Assembly: GCF_005434945.1 (NCBI RefSeq)
Contig: NZ_SKCH01000026.1
Location: forward strand, 1-52,004
Length of the DNA: 52,004 nucleotides
Source of the DNA: Prescottella subtropica
GTDB lineage: Bacteria > Actinomycetota > Actinomycetes > Mycobacteriales > Mycobacteriaceae
Reading direction: 5' to 3'
Shown here: piece after piece, positions 1 to 15,847 of the stretch
Layout of the letters: every line of letters begins with the position of its first letter
Position numbering within the stretch: the first letter of the stretch is position 1
The notes under the pieces: generated by a model
The model's database searches: none
What the model was told of the DNA's origin: nothing
What the model saw: only the letters and a program-made list of their open reading frames with translations
Translations under genes and position numbers: made by a program

Positions 1-115
1 GTGAACACCAGTCAAACTCGGAGACCGTCAGGCGCTCCCCGTACAACCTCGTTTTCCCTCGCTGACCTGTGAAGATCGCGTCCGGGTCGGTGTCCGTGTC
101 GCTCTGACCTGGAAT

Positions 116-145
116 AAGTTACGGGGCCGATCACCGCTTTGCCAA
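116..145 (-). promoter_or_regulatory. Left-facing promoter, probably of an rRNA operon beyond the window
   Basis: Read leftward, TTGGCA (145 to 140) and TAACTT (121 to 116) are separated by 18 bp, a good -35/-10 pair. A second -35-like TTGACT (15 to 10) lies at the window edge with its spacer running off. No gene lies between these signals and the edge. In several Mycobacteriales and corynebacteria an rRNA operon follows tyrS, so an rrn promoter region is inferred. An 8-bp inverted repeat (CTCTGACC at 102-109, GGTCAGAG at 153-160) flanks the promoter. Confidence 0.5.
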
Positions 146-202
146 ATCGCCTGGTCAGAGATGTGAATGCGGACAGCGTCGCAGCAAAACCCCAGGTAGC
201 GC

Positions 203-232
203 GATGGGGGCGGGACGAATCCCGCCCCCATC
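203..232 (-). terminator. Terminator of the mpg-tyrS transcript
   Basis: A perfect 13-bp stem (203-215 with 220-232, mostly G and C) closes a 4-nt loop, 60 bp after the tyrS stop. On the minus strand it is followed after some 15 nt by a short T-run (GGGTTTTG). It separates tyrS from the left-facing promoter at 116-145. Confidence 0.75.
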
Positions 233-291
233 GGGCCGATCTACTTCTTCGTGACGCCGGACACGTCAGCTGGCGGTGCCGGGATACCGGC

Positions 292-1569
292 TCAGCCGGC
301 GAGGGTCTTGATGCCGGCGAAGTTCTTCCGCCCGCGCCGGACGACCAGCCACTGTCCGTGCAACAGGTCGCCGGCCGCGGGCTCCCAGTCGTCGGACTCG
401 ATCCGCTGGTTGTTCACGTACGCGCCGCCCTCCTTCACCGCACGGCGCGCGGCGCCCTTGCTGTCGCACAGTCCGCTCGCCACGAGCAGGTCGACGATCG
501 TGCGGGGCTGTCCGGCCGCGATCTCGGCGATCGACGCCTCCTTCAGTGCCGAGGCGAGCGTCGACTCGTCGAGCTCCGTCAGCTCCGCGCGCCCGAACAG
601 TGCCCGGCTCGCCAACTCGACCGCGTCGGTGTTCGCCTGGCCGTGGACGAGGGTCGTCATCTCGGCGGCGAGGCGTCGCTGCGCCTCCCGTGCCTGCGGA
701 CGCTCGGCAGTCGCCGTCTCGAGTTCGGCCAGTTCCTCCTGCGTGAGGAACGTGAACCAGCGCAGGTAACGCATGACATCGGCGTCGCCGGTGTTCACGA
801 AGTACTGGTACCAGGCATAGGGACTCGTCATCTCCGGGTCGAGCCACAGGCTGCCGCCGCCGGTGGACTTACCGAACTTCTTGCCGTCGGCCGATGTCAC
901 CAGCGGCACCGTCATACCGTGCACGGAGGCCGCGTCGACCTTCCGGTTGAGGTCGACGCCGGCCACGATGTTGCCCCACTGGTCGGAGCCTCCGACCTGC
1001 AGCGCACAGCCGTAGTTGCGACGCAGGTGCACGTAGTCGTTGGCCTGCAGCAGCATGTAGCTGAACTCGGTGTAGGACATGCCGTCCGATTCGAGGCGAC
1101 GCTTGACGGTGTCGCGGGCCAGCATGACGTTCACAGAGAAGTGCTTGCCGATGTCGCGCAGGAAGTCGATCGCGGACAGCTTCGACGTCCAGTTCGCGTT
1201 GTTCTCGATGATCGCGCCGGTCGGTGAATCGTCGAAGTCGACGAACCGCTCGAGCTGGGCGCGGATCCGCTGCGCCCACTCGGCGACCGTGTCGGCCGAG
1301 TTCATGACCCGCTCACCCACGTCGCGCGGGTCACCGATCATGCCGGTGGCGCCGCCGGCCAGGACGATCGGACGGTGGCCGGCCCGCTGGAAACGCTTGA
1401 GGGCGAGCAGGGGCACGAGGTGGCCGGCGTGCAGGCTCGGTCCGGTCGGGTCGAAGCCCGCATACAACGTGACTGGACCGGCCTCGGTCTCACGACGCAG
1501 CGCGTCCAGATCGGTCGACTGGGCGATGAGGCCCCGCCAGGAAAGTTCGTCAAGGATGTTCTCAGTCAC
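292..1569 (-). CDS. tyrS: Tyrosyl-tRNA synthetase
   Basis: Cytoplasmic class I aminoacyl-tRNA synthetase that charges tRNA-Tyr with tyrosine. The 425-aa product has the HIGH-type signature HAGH (residues 47-50), the KMSKS-type loop KFGKS (231-235), the tyrosine-pocket segment GGSDQWGN (about 193-200) and a C-terminal S4-like RNA-binding domain ending in [10 protein letters not shown]. Length fits bacterial TyrS (about 420). The GTG at 1569 was chosen because it gives the normal N-terminus [12 protein letters not shown] and overlaps the upstream glycosylase gene by 8 bp, which suggests translational coupling; an in-frame extension to 1704 lies wholly inside that gene. The same mpg-tyrS pair occurs in M. 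tuberculosis (Rv1688-Rv1689). Confidence 0.97.
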   Translation of the reverse strand: MTENILDELSWRGLIAQSTDLDALRRETEAGPVTLYAGFDPTGPSLHAGHLVPLLALKRFQRAGHRPIVLAGGATGMIGDPRDVGERVMNSADTVAEWAQRIRAQLERFVDFDDSPTGAIIENNANWTSKLSAIDFLRDIGKHFSVNVMLARDTVKRRLESDGMSYTEFSYMLLQANDYVHLRRNYGCALQVGGSDQWGNIVAGVDLNRKVDAASVHGMTVPLVTSADGKKFGKSTGGGSLWLDPEMTSPYAWYQYFVNTGDADVMRYLRWFTFLTQEELAELETATAERPQAREAQRRLAAEMTTLVHGQANTDAVELASRALFGRAELTELDESTLASALKEASIAEIAAGQPRTIVDLLVASGLCDSKGAARRAVKEGGAYVNNQRIESDDWEPAAGDLLHGQWLVVRRGRKNFAGIKTLAG

Positions 1570-2206
1570 GCACCCGATCATCCCACCGCCCGGTTGCGGC
1601 GGGTGCGCGTGGGCTGCGCCGGTACGCGGAGACGGCCGTCGAACCGGGTACCCACAATCGCCACGGCCGATCCGCGGCGACAGCGACCCCCACCCGCGGT
1701 CCACTGCGGACGTCGTCCACCGGATGCAGTTCGAGCGTCATACCCGGGTCGGGACCGAACAGGTCGATTCCGTTGCGGTCGAGGGACAGTCCGAGCGCAC
1801 TGCCGAGATTGCCGGGGCCGCGGGCGGCGTCGGACAGGCGCCGGATCGCCGGCCGCCGGGTCGCCACGACATCGTGACCGGACAGGATCTCGGCGGCCCT
1901 CATGAGCACACCACCGGCGACCCCGTCCGGGCCGTAGGAGACGTTCGCACAGAAATGCATGCCGTAACTGCGGTACACGTACAGATGTCCGGCCTCACCG
2001 AACATGACCGCGTTGCGGGCGGTGCGGCCCCGATACGAGTGCGCGGCAGGGTCGGGCCACGGACCGTCCGGGTCACCGCCGTACGCCTCGACCTCGACGA
2101 GTCGGGCACGAACGGTGCCCACGGTCAACACCGCGCCCAGTACCGCCCGGGCGGCCGTCAGCGGATGGTCGGCGTCGCGCAGGATCGTTCGTCCGTTCGA
2201 GGTCAC
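1562..2206 (-). CDS. mpg: 3-methyladenine DNA glycosylase (AAG/MPG family)
   Basis: Base-excision repair glycosylase that removes alkylated purines such as 3-methyladenine. The 214-aa protein shows the AAG signatures: LVEVEAYGG (residues 36-44, containing the catalytic glutamate), [23 protein letters not shown] in two adjoining blocks (56-78), the YGMHFCANV segment (81-89) and [13 protein letters not shown] (128-140). Length is normal for bacterial Mpg. The GTG start at 2206 gives the usual N-terminus; the 3' end overlaps tyrS by 8 bp. It is divergent from the ABC exporter, with about 117 bp between the starts. Orthologous in position and sequence to Rv1688. Confidence 0.92.
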   Translation of the reverse strand: MTSNGRTILRDADHPLTAARAVLGAVLTVGTVRARLVEVEAYGGDPDGPWPDPAAHSYRGRTARNAVMFGEAGHLYVYRSYGMHFCANVSYGPDGVAGGVLMRAAEILSGHDVVATRRPAIRRLSDAARGPGNLGSALGLSLDRNGIDLFGPDPGMTLELHPVDDVRSGPRVGVAVAADRPWRLWVPGSTAVSAYRRSPRAPAATGRWDDRVRD

Positions 2207-2323
2207 GCTGCCGATTCTGCACCGCGGCCCGTCCCTCGTGGACCGGTCGTTGACCGCGGCCCGCCCCCGGGACGACGATGTCCTCGTGCGATGAGTTCGT
2301 TCCCCCGAGGAATCGAGGCGACC

Positions 2324-3052
2324 ATGACCGGCCCTCCCGCCGTGGACGCTCGCGGTCTGACGGTGCGCCGCGGGGACGTCCCCGCCTTGGACGACGTGTC
2401 CGTCTCGATCCCGTCCGGGTCGATCACCGGGCTGCTGGGGCCGTCCGGCTGCGGCAAGACCACCTTCATGCGGTCCGTCGTCGGAACGCAGATCGTCGAA
2501 TCCGGGGCGGTCACGGTCCTCGGCAGCCCCGCCGGGGCGTCGTCGCTGCGTCGCCGGATCGGGTACGTCACCCAGGACCCGTGCGTCTACCTCGACCTGT
2601 CGGTGCGCGACAACGTCCGCTACTTCGCCGCGGCCTACGGCGCCGACTCCGCCGCCGTCGACGAGACGATCGACGCGGTCGGCCTGACGAGTCGCACACG
2701 GCATCGGGCGTCGGATCTGTCCGGGGGCCAGCTCGGACGCGTGTCGCTCGCGTGTGCCCTGGTCGGGAGGCCCGAACTCCTCGTCCTCGACGAACCCACC
2801 GTCGGCCTGGACCCGGTGCTGCGCGCCGACCTGTGGGAGCACTTCGACGCGCTCGCCGCGGCCGGCACGACACTGATCGTGTCCAGTCACGTCATGGACG
2901 AGGCCGACCACTGCGAGGGCCTGCTGCTGATGCGCGACGGGCGCCTGCTCGCGCACCTGGCCCCGGACGATCTGCGGGCCCGGACCGGGAAGACGAATCT
3001 CGAGGAGGCGTTCCTCTCCCTCATCCGCGGCCGGGTGGGGATCGACCGATGA
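2324..3052 (+). CDS. ABC exporter ATP-binding protein
   Basis: Cytoplasmic ATPase subunit (242 aa) of a two-component ABC-2 type exporter. Walker A is GPSGCGKTT (residues 39-47), the signature is LSGGQ, Walker B is [12 protein letters not shown], and the switch histidine lies in SSHVMDEAD. The ATG at 2324 follows GAGGCG at a 4-5 nt distance; an alternative ATG at 2291 would add 11 residues. Its stop overlaps the permease start in an ATGA junction. The pair corresponds to Rv1687c-Rv1686c; the substrate cannot be told from sequence, but the subfamily resembles drug/DrrA-type exporters. The TetR regulator found beside the tuberculosis pair (Rv1685c) is missing. Confidence 0.92.
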   Translation: MTGPPAVDARGLTVRRGDVPALDDVSVSIPSGSITGLLGPSGCGKTTFMRSVVGTQIVESGAVTVLGSPAGASSLRRRIGYVTQDPCVYLDLSVRDNVRYFAAAYGADSAAVDETIDAVGLTSRTRHRASDLSGGQLGRVSLACALVGRPELLVLDEPTVGLDPVLRADLWEHFDALAAAGTTLIVSSHVMDEADHCEGLLLMRDGRLLAHLAPDDLRARTGKTNLEEAFLSLIRGRVGIDR

Positions 3053-3810
3053 TCGTCACACCCCGCATCTACGCGGCGAGCACCGTCCGTATCCTCCGGC
3101 AGTTGCGCGGCGACCACCGGACGGTCGCGATGATCCTGCTGGTGCCGTCCCTCCTGATGATCCTGCTGTACTTCCTGTACCAGAACGTGCCGACCACCCC
3201 GGGCGAGGTCCCGCTGTTCGACCGGATCGCGATCACGATGCTCGGCATCATCCCGTTCATCGTGATGTTCCTGGTGACATCCATCGCGATGCAGCGGGAA
3301 CGCAGCTCCGGCACCCTCGAACGGCTGCTCACCACTCCCCTGTCCAAGCTGGACCTGCTCGGCGGCTACGGCACCGCCTTCTCTCTGGCCGCGGCCGCGC
3401 AGGCCGCCCTCGCGTGCGGTGTCGCGTTCGGGTTCCTCGGACTGAGCACACAGGGATCGCTCGTGTGGGTGATCCTCATCGCCGTGGTCAACGCGGTCCT
3501 CGGGGTCGCCCTCGGACTGCTGTGCAGCGCGTTCGCCCGCACCGAGTTCCAGGCCGTGCAGTTCATGCCCGTCATCGTCATCCCGCAGCTGCTGCTCTGC
3601 GGGCTGCTCGTGCCGCGCGGCCAACTGCCGCAATGGCTCGAATGGGTCAGCAACGTCCTACCGCTGAGTTACGCCGTCGAGGCGCTGCAGCAGGTCGCGG
3701 CCCACCCCGGAACCACCGGGCTGATGTGGCGCGACATCGGTATCGTGGCCGGATTCGTCGTCGCCGCCCTGTGCCTGGCCGCGGCCACGCTGCGGCGCCG
3801 GACGCCGTGA
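3049..3810 (+). CDS. ABC-2 type exporter permease
   Basis: Integral membrane subunit (253 aa) partnering the upstream ATPase, with which it overlaps by 4 bp. About six hydrophobic segments are visible: residues 25-43 ([17 protein letters not shown]), 61-80, 110-130, 138-160, 172-190 and 228-246. The central [17 protein letters not shown] motif is typical of ABC-2 (DrrB-like) permeases, as is the stretch [21 protein letters not shown]. Expected to export a hydrophobic or amphipathic compound; the substrate is unknown. Orthologous in position to Rv1686c. Confidence 0.9.
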   Translation: MIVTPRIYAASTVRILRQLRGDHRTVAMILLVPSLLMILLYFLYQNVPTTPGEVPLFDRIAITMLGIIPFIVMFLVTSIAMQRERSSGTLERLLTTPLSKLDLLGGYGTAFSLAAAAQAALACGVAFGFLGLSTQGSLVWVILIAVVNAVLGVALGLLCSAFARTEFQAVQFMPVIVIPQLLLCGLLVPRGQLPQWLEWVSNVLPLSYAVEALQQVAAHPGTTGLMWRDIGIVAGFVVAALCLAAATLRRRTP

Positions 3811-3814
3811 CCGG

Positions 3815-4030
3815 TCAGGCGTCGGCGGCGGTACCGCGGGCGAGGTAGTCCGCGTGCGCGGCGTCGTCCACGTCACGGGCCTCGTCGATCAGCAGCACCG
3901 GAATACCGTTCTCGATGGGGTAGGCGCGGCGCAGGCGCGGGTTGTAGAGCACCTCGTCGCCGACCAGCAGCAACGGGCCCTTGTCCTGCGGGCACGCCAG
4001 GATGCTGAGCAGGGTCGGATCAATGGACAC
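3815..4030 (-). CDS. Trm112-like small protein (UPF0434 family)
   Basis: A 71-aa protein of the Trm112/YcaR family with the typical pattern SILACPQDKGPL (residues 9-20), a central YNPRLRRAYPIENGIPVLL (29-47) and an acidic tail. Bacterial members are small and of uncertain role; eukaryotic Trm112 activates methyltransferases, which cannot simply be transferred here. The start is GTG at 4030, preceded by a GAGAGGA ribosome binding site at 7-8 nt. It lies 50 bp downstream of the lipase/acyl-CoA synthetase gene on the same strand, as Rv1684 follows Rv1683, and converges with the ABC permease gene 4 bp away. Confidence 0.85.
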   Translation of the reverse strand: MSIDPTLLSILACPQDKGPLLLVGDEVLYNPRLRRAYPIENGIPVLLIDEARDVDDAAHADYLARGTAADA

Positions 4031-4080
4031 GTGAAATCCTCTCGGGCCGTTCGTCGATCTCGGCCGGTCCAGGGTACAAG

Positions 4081-7044
4081 TCACGCCGACCGCTCCCCGT
4101 ACCGCGCCGCGATCGCCTTCGTGAACCGCCGGTACCGGCCGGTCTCGGTGTCGAGATGCCACGACCGGGCACTCGGCGCAGGCAGGCCCGCCGCCTGCAG
4201 CGCCGCGGAATTCGGCCGGTACGACGCACCCAGCGGAATCGTGTCGACGACGTGCACGATGTCGGGACACTGCGCGATCGGCAACTGTCCGAGTGCGGCC
4301 GTGATCTCGGCGATGCTCGGGGTCCGGCCGCCGTCGACGGTGATCGCCGCGACCGGCACCCGGTGGTCTCCCGCCGGCACCCCGTAGGCGACGGCGAGAC
4401 CGACCTGCGGCATCTCCCCGAGCGCATCGACAATCGGCTGTGTGTACACCGGACCACGTTCGGCGGCGACGACGGCACGCTTGTGGTCGACGAGCCAGAA
4501 GTCGCCGTCCGGATCGCGTCGGAACAGGTTCTCGGTGGGCACCCACGCGTCGCCCGCCGCGAACACCCCGCGCATCACGCCGGGCGCGAACTCGGCGCGC
4601 GTGCCGGGACGCCCGAGCAGCAGTCCCACCTCGTCGTCGGCGCATTCCCGGACGAACCCCTGCTCGTCCTCGAGCAGACGACCCTCGATCGGGTCGTACG
4701 CGCCGATCCGCACGTCCGCACTGCCCGGCAGCGGCCGCCCCTTCGACCCCACCTTGGCGCCGGACACGTTCACGAGCACGACCTCACCCTCGGTGGAGGC
4801 GTAGAACTCCAGGACTCGGGCCGGGGCGAACCGTTCGGTGGTCCGGCGCCACAGGCCCGGCGGCATACCGGATCCGATGAACAACCGGATCGGGTGACCG
4901 TCCTCGAGCGGCAGGGTTTCGGCGTCGAGGATCTCGCGCATCATCGTCCACGTGTAGCTGACGACGGTGACGCCGTACCGGTGCACCTCCTCCGCGAACC
5001 GCTCCGGATCCAGGCCCCGCGACAACGCGATCCGCGCGCCGCCGGCGATCGCACCGCCGAGTGTCGCCATGATCCCCGACGAATGATGCAACGGGGCAAG
5101 GCAGTACACGGTGTCGCCGCGGCTCAGCGACGCGGCCGACGCGGTACCGAACGCCGACAACGCCCAGCGGTAGTTGGTGATGTACTTGGCCTCGAGGCTG
5201 CCGCAGGCACCGCTGAACACGACGAACGCCAACTCACGGGCCAGCCCCGGATCCGGCCGGTACCAGCCGGGCAGCGTCACCGTGTCGGGGTCGATCTGCT
5301 CGAGATCGACGACGTCCGGCCCGAGATCGACCGGCAGGCCGCGGGATTCGCCACCGCCGAGGACGAGGACCTTCTTGCCGGTCGCGACCGCGTCCGCGAC
5401 ATGGTCGGGATCGGCGACGATCTTCTCGACCAACCCCAACCGCACGGCCTCGTCCAGGTCCCGACCCGGCGGCAGCAGCACCGCGACGGCACCGATCCGG
5501 GACAGTGCCGCGATCGTGACGAGCGCGCTGGGCCGGGTCGCCATGAGCACACCGATGTGGTTGGCCGGCCGCACCCCGGAATGGACCAGGCCGCGGACGA
5601 CGTTGTCGATGCGGGTGTTGACGGCGACGTTGGTGTGGACCCGGTCGTCGAACAGGAAGCATTCGCCGCCCGGCGCGTGCCGGCCCTGCTCGGCGAGCAG
5701 CAGGCCCAGCGAGATCCGCGAATGCGACTGCAACTGCCCGAGGCGGACGAGCCGCGGCAGCGCCCGCGTCGCCTCGATCGAGAGTTCCTTCGTCCCACGC
5801 ACCGTGCCGGCCGCGAAATCGGCGAGACCCTTACCGAACCCGACACCGACCTCCGCGATCGACGCGACCGTGTGGGTGATCCGGTTGGTGATGCTCACAC
5901 CGGTGTCGTGGCCGGACGGCTCGTCGTGGATCATCACGTCCACCAACTCCGGGCGCGGTCCGATACCCTCCCGCCAGCGCACCCACTCGCCGGTCGTCGG
6001 CCACGTGTGCGACGCCGACGCCGACCCGACGACCAGCCCGAAATGGCCGGCCCGCAACGTGGATTCGAACACCTCGGCGCGCGGGGCGGCCCGTTTGATG
6101 CCGCGCACCGCGAGCGGCTGACCGATGTCGTCGACCTCGCCGACGAACGCCAGGATCGGGCAGGTCACCTCCGCGAGGCTCACCACGGTGTCCTTGATGA
6201 CGAAACCACCGGTCATCATCCGGTTGTGGACGATGAACTGCTTGAGCAGTTCCGCGACCGCCGGACCCGACCACGCGACCCAGCCGTCCTGCGACAGGAA
6301 CCGGCGCTGCTGCTCGCGCGGCAGCAACGCGTCCCGGTCGTGCAACTGCAGGAGGAAATCGATCCGCGACTTCGCGGTCTTCACCGGATCCAGCAACTGG
6401 AACCCGGTGCGGGCCATCCAGCCCGCGATGGAGAACCTGTTGAACAGGTGATCGGCCAGGATGTCGGCGCCTTTGCTGGCGATGCCGGCGGGGATGTTGA
6501 ACGGCAACGCCGCCAACGTGTCCACGGGGGCGCCGAACGTGACGACACTCGCGATGTTGCGGCAGCGCCGGTACGCGGCCGCCTGATAGCAGAACATGCC
6601 GCCCTGCGAATACCCGGACAGGTGCACGTCCCGGCCGGTGTGCTCGTGGACGAGGTGGACGATCTCGTCGATCGCGAGGATGTGGTCGGTGAGCGTCCGG
6701 TTCCAGCCGCCCTCCTCCGAGTCCGGGGAGCCGAAATCGACGACCCACGGGTCGAGGCCCTGCCCGTGCAGGATGCCGACCGCCCCCTGATCACGGGTGA
6801 CGTCGTACACGTCCGCCGACATCATCATCGGCGGGATCAACAGGATCGGCGCACCGGCCGCGGCCGGATCGGTGTCCGGGAAGTAGCGGCGCAGCCGGTA
6901 CATCGGGGCCCGCTCGACGATCTGGAACGGGGACGGGGTCGCCCCCGTTTCCAGACCGCCGAGCCGAACCACTTCGAGGCCGTTCTGTGCCGTGGCGACG
7001 GCGCGCCGCAACGAACCCACCACGTAGTCGGTACTCGGACTCAC
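4081..7044 (-). CDS. Bifunctional lipase / long-chain acyl-CoA synthetase-like fusion (Rv1683 type)
   Basis: A 987-aa two-domain protein. The N-terminal half is an alpha/beta hydrolase of the PhaC/lipase type with the nucleophile elbow GYSQGG (residues 144-149, Ser146), a catalytic-type FVGEVDD aspartate segment and a RAGHFGL histidine segment. The C-terminal half is AMP-binding-like: FVVFSGACGSLEAKYI where a TSGSTG-type P-loop is expected, FYASTEGE (A5-like) and a FWLVDHKRAVV hinge. M. tuberculosis Rv1683 has the same architecture and has been linked to triacylglycerol turnover. GTG at 7044 was chosen over an upstream start at 7083 because GGGGGAG lies 7 nt before it; the extension overlaps a CRP-like palindrome. 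The degenerate P-loop makes synthetase activity uncertain. Confidence 0.88.
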   Translation of the reverse strand: MSPSTDYVVGSLRRAVATAQNGLEVVRLGGLETGATPSPFQIVERAPMYRLRRYFPDTDPAAAGAPILLIPPMMMSADVYDVTRDQGAVGILHGQGLDPWVVDFGSPDSEEGGWNRTLTDHILAIDEIVHLVHEHTGRDVHLSGYSQGGMFCYQAAAYRRCRNIASVVTFGAPVDTLAALPFNIPAGIASKGADILADHLFNRFSIAGWMARTGFQLLDPVKTAKSRIDFLLQLHDRDALLPREQQRRFLSQDGWVAWSGPAVAELLKQFIVHNRMMTGGFVIKDTVVSLAEVTCPILAFVGEVDDIGQPLAVRGIKRAAPRAEVFESTLRAGHFGLVVGSASASHTWPTTGEWVRWREGIGPRPELVDVMIHDEPSGHDTGVSITNRITHTVASIAEVGVGFGKGLADFAAGTVRGTKELSIEATRALPRLVRLGQLQSHSRISLGLLLAEQGRHAPGGECFLFDDRVHTNVAVNTRIDNVVRGLVHSGVRPANHIGVLMATRPSALVTIAALSRIGAVAVLLPPGRDLDEAVRLGLVEKIVADPDHVADAVATGKKVLVLGGGESRGLPVDLGPDVVDLEQIDPDTVTLPGWYRPDPGLARELAFVVFSGACGSLEAKYITNYRWALSAFGTASAASLSRGDTVYCLAPLHHSSGIMATLGGAIAGGARIALSRGLDPERFAEEVHRYGVTVVSYTWTMMREILDAETLPLEDGHPIRLFIGSGMPPGLWRRTTERFAPARVLEFYASTEGEVVLVNVSGAKVGSKGRPLPGSADVRIGAYDPIEGRLLEDEQGFVRECADDEVGLLLGRPGTRAEFAPGVMRGVFAAGDAWVPTENLFRRDPDGDFWLVDHKRAVVAAERGPVYTQPIVDALGEMPQVGLAVAYGVPAGDHRVPVAAITVDGGRTPSIAEITAALGQLPIAQCPDIVHVVDTIPLGASYRPNSAALQAAGLPAPSARSWHLDTETGRYRRFTKAIAARYGERSA

Positions 7045-7068
7045 CAGTGCACTCCCCCAGCAAACCGT

Positions 7069-7084
7069 CGTGACTCGCGTCACA
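7069..7084 (-). promoter_or_regulatory. CRP-like palindrome before the lipase/acyl-CoA synthetase gene
   Basis: On the minus strand the site reads TGTGACGCGAGTCACG, matching 9 of the 10 fixed bases of the CRP/GlxR consensus TGTGA-N6-TCACA. It is centred about 32 bp upstream of the chosen GTG start, so it would lie close to the promoter or the start of transcription. cAMP control is an inference from the motif alone. Confidence 0.5.
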
Positions 7085-7153
7085 TACTGTTTCGATGAGC
7101 CTCCACCCTACTGCGTGGGTGAACTCGGGGTTACACCGACTCGCGGGTCACCG

Positions 7154-8581
<1,428 letters not shown>

Positions 8582-9781
8582 CTAGAGACCCAGGTCCCGC
8601 TTCGCCGCGACCTTGGAGGACAGGCCGTGGATGTTGACGAAGCCCTTCGCGTACGACTGGTCGAACGTGTCGCCCTCGTCGTAGGTGGCCAGGTTGAAGT
8701 CGTACAGCGACTGCGGGCTGCGGCGGCCGTTGACGGTGATCGCGCCACCGTGCAGGAACAGGCGGATGTCGCCGGTGACCCGCTCCTGGGTCTTCGCGAC
8801 GAACGAGTCCAGCGCGTCCTTGAGCGGCGAGAACCACAGGCCGTCGTAGACCAGCTCGGACCAGCGCTGCTCCATCTGGCGCTTGTAGCGGCCCAGCTCA
8901 CGCTCGAGGGTGAGGTGCTCGAGTTCCTGGTGCGCGGTGATGAGGACCATCGCGCCCGGGGCCTCGTAGATCTCGCGGCTCTTGATGCCGACGAGACGGT
9001 CCTCGACGACGTCGAGGCGGCCGACGCCCTGCGCGCCCGCACGCTTGTTGAGCTCCTGGATGGCCTCGAGGACGGTGACCGGCTTGCCGTCGATCGCGAC
9101 CGGCTTACCCGCCTCGAAGCTGATGATCAGCTCGTCCGGGGTGTTCCAGTTCAGGGTCGGGTCCTGCGTGTAGTCGTACACGTCCTTGGTCGGCGCGTTC
9201 CACAGGTCCTCGAGGAAGCCCGTCTCCACCGCGCGGCCCCACACGTTCTGGTCGATCGAGAACGGCGAACGCTTGGTGACGTTGATCGGGATGTTGTTCT
9301 CCTCGGCGAAGGCGATGGCCTTCTCGCGGGTCCACGCGTAGTCACGGACCGGTGCGATGACCTCGAGGTCGGGGGCGAGGGCGCCGAAACCGACCTCGAA
9401 ACGGACCTGGTCGTTGCCCTTGCCGGTGCAGCCGTGCGAGACGACGGTGCCGCCGTGCGCCCGCGCGGCCTCGACGATGTGCTTGACGATCAGCGGACGG
9501 CTGATGGCCGACACCAGCGGGTACCGGTCCATGTACAGCGCGTTGGCCTGGATGGTCGGCAGGCAGTACTCGTCCGCGAACTCGTCACGCGCATCCACCA
9601 CGACCGACTCGACGGCACCGCAGTCGAGGGCACGCTGACGCACGACGTCCATGTCCTCGCCGCCCTGGCCGAGATCGATGGCGACGGCGACAACTTCCTT
9701 GCCGGTCTCCTTGCCGATCCAGCTGATGGCCACAGAGGTGTCCAGCCCGCCCGAGTAGGCGAGTACGACGCGATCAGCCAT
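8582..9781 (-). CDS. argG: Argininosuccinate synthase
   Basis: ATP-dependent condensation of citrulline and aspartate to argininosuccinate in the cytoplasm. The 399-aa product begins [21 protein letters not shown], with the PP-loop motif AYSGGLDTS (residues 9-17), followed by [15 protein letters not shown] (about 116-130) and [14 protein letters not shown], all typical of ArgG. The ATG at 9781 is preceded by AAGGAG at 8 nt. A 51-bp gap separates it from argR and contains TAGACT (9828 to 9823), so an internal promoter is possible. Confidence 0.98.
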   Translation of the reverse strand: MADRVVLAYSGGLDTSVAISWIGKETGKEVVAVAIDLGQGGEDMDVVRQRALDCGAVESVVVDARDEFADEYCLPTIQANALYMDRYPLVSAISRPLIVKHIVEAARAHGGTVVSHGCTGKGNDQVRFEVGFGALAPDLEVIAPVRDYAWTREKAIAFAEENNIPINVTKRSPFSIDQNVWGRAVETGFLEDLWNAPTKDVYDYTQDPTLNWNTPDELIISFEAGKPVAIDGKPVTVLEAIQELNKRAGAQGVGRLDVVEDRLVGIKSREIYEAPGAMVLITAHQELEHLTLERELGRYKRQMEQRWSELVYDGLWFSPLKDALDSFVAKTQERVTGDIRLFLHGGAITVNGRRSPQSLYDFNLATYDEGDTFDQSYAKGFVNIHGLSSKVAAKRDLGL

Positions 9782-9822
9782 GGTGTGTGTGCTCCTTAGA
9801 AATTCGATGTGTTCGAGGGAAG

Positions 9823-9828
9823 AGTCTA
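9823..9828 (-). promoter_or_regulatory. Possible internal -10 element for argGH
   Basis: The minus strand reads TAGACT, the consensus actinobacterial -10, 41 bp before the argG start codon in the only sizeable gap inside the arg operon. No matching -35 is visible 16-19 bp upstream, so it is a weak call. Confidence 0.3.
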
Positions 9829-9832
9829 GTGC

Positions 9833-12504
<2,672 letters not shown>

Positions 12505-12508
<4 letters not shown>

Positions 12509-13424
12509 TGCGGTCCTTCCGGGGTAGTCGGGGTGTCGAGTGTTTCGGGGGTCACCATCGTGCCGATGCCCTCGCCGGTGAAGAGTTCGAGCAGCACGGC
12601 GTGCGCGACGCGGCCGTCGATGACGTGCGCGGTGGGCACGCCGCCGTCGACGGCGCGCAGGCAGGCCTCCATCTTGGGGACCATGCCGGCGTCGAGGCTC
12701 GGCAGCAGCCGGCGCAGGGCGGTGGCGTCGATCTCGGAGGCCAGCGAGCTGCGGTCGGGCCAGTCGGTGTAGAGGCCCTCGACGTCGGTGAGGACGACGA
12801 GTTTCTCCGCGCCGATCGCCTCGGCGAGGGCCGCGGCCGCGGTGTCGGCGTTGATGTTGTGGACGACGCCGTCCTCGTCGGGGGCGATCGTGGACACGAC
12901 GGGGATGCGTCCGGCGTCGATGAGGTCGAGGACGGCCGCCGGGTCGACGCTGGTGACGTCGCCGACGAGACCGATGTCGGTGGGGGTGCCCTCGACCTGC
13001 ACGGTGCGGCGGGTCGCGGTGAACAGGCGGGCGTCCTCACCGGAGATCCCGACGGCGAACGGGCCGTGCGCGTTGATCAGGCCGACGAGTTCCCGACCGA
13101 CCTGCCCGAACAGCACCATCCGGACGACGTCCATGACCTCGGGGGTGGTGACCCGGAAGCCGCCCCGGAATTCGCCCTCCATGCCGAGTCGGGACAGCAT
13201 CGCGTTGATCTGCGGTCCGCCGCCGTGCACGACGACCGGGTGGATGCCGACGGTCCGCAGGAACGCCATGTCCTTCGCGAACGCGGCCTTGAGATCGTCG
13301 TCGATCATGGCGTTGCCGCCGTACTTGATCACGACGGTCTTGCTGTGGAACCGCTGCAGCCACGGCAGCGCCTCGGCCAGGACGTACGCCTTCTGGTTCG
13401 AGGTGAGATTTTCGATGGCCCCGC

Positions 13425-13428
<4 letters not shown>
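12505..13428 (-). CDS. argB: Acetylglutamate kinase
   Basis: Phosphorylates N-acetylglutamate; usually the arginine feedback-controlled step. The 307-aa protein contains the amino-acid-kinase motifs [10 protein letters not shown] (residues 32-41) and VVHGGGPQI (66-74), [15 protein letters not shown], and the ATP-binding region [20 protein letters not shown]. The N-terminal extension before the kinase domain is of the type found in arginine-sensitive hexameric enzymes; regulation is inferred. It overlaps argD and argJ by 4 bp each. Confidence 0.97.
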
Positions 13429-15792
<2,364 letters not shown>

Positions 15793-15824
15793 TGGGTTTC
15801 GGGGGTACATCGGGCCGTCGGTTC

Positions 15825-15830
15825 TAGATT
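15825..15830 (+). promoter_or_regulatory. -10 element of the aidB-like gene
   Basis: TAGATT lies 17 bp before the start codon and just ahead of a strong AGGAGG ribosome binding site (15837-15842). No clear -35 is visible, as is common in this group. The promoter faces away from the ARG-box region. Confidence 0.4.
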
Positions 15831-15847
15831 GGGCACAGGAGGTCACC

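Noticed and set aside
4156-7098. A 980-codon open frame on the plus strand, opposite the lipase/acyl-CoA synthetase gene.
   Set aside because: It is an antisense artefact of high GC and biased third positions; the translation is Arg/Asp/His-rich with no recognisable domain, while the minus-strand frame has clear motifs. Similar long antisense frames over uvrA, pheT, polA and argG were left out for the same reason.
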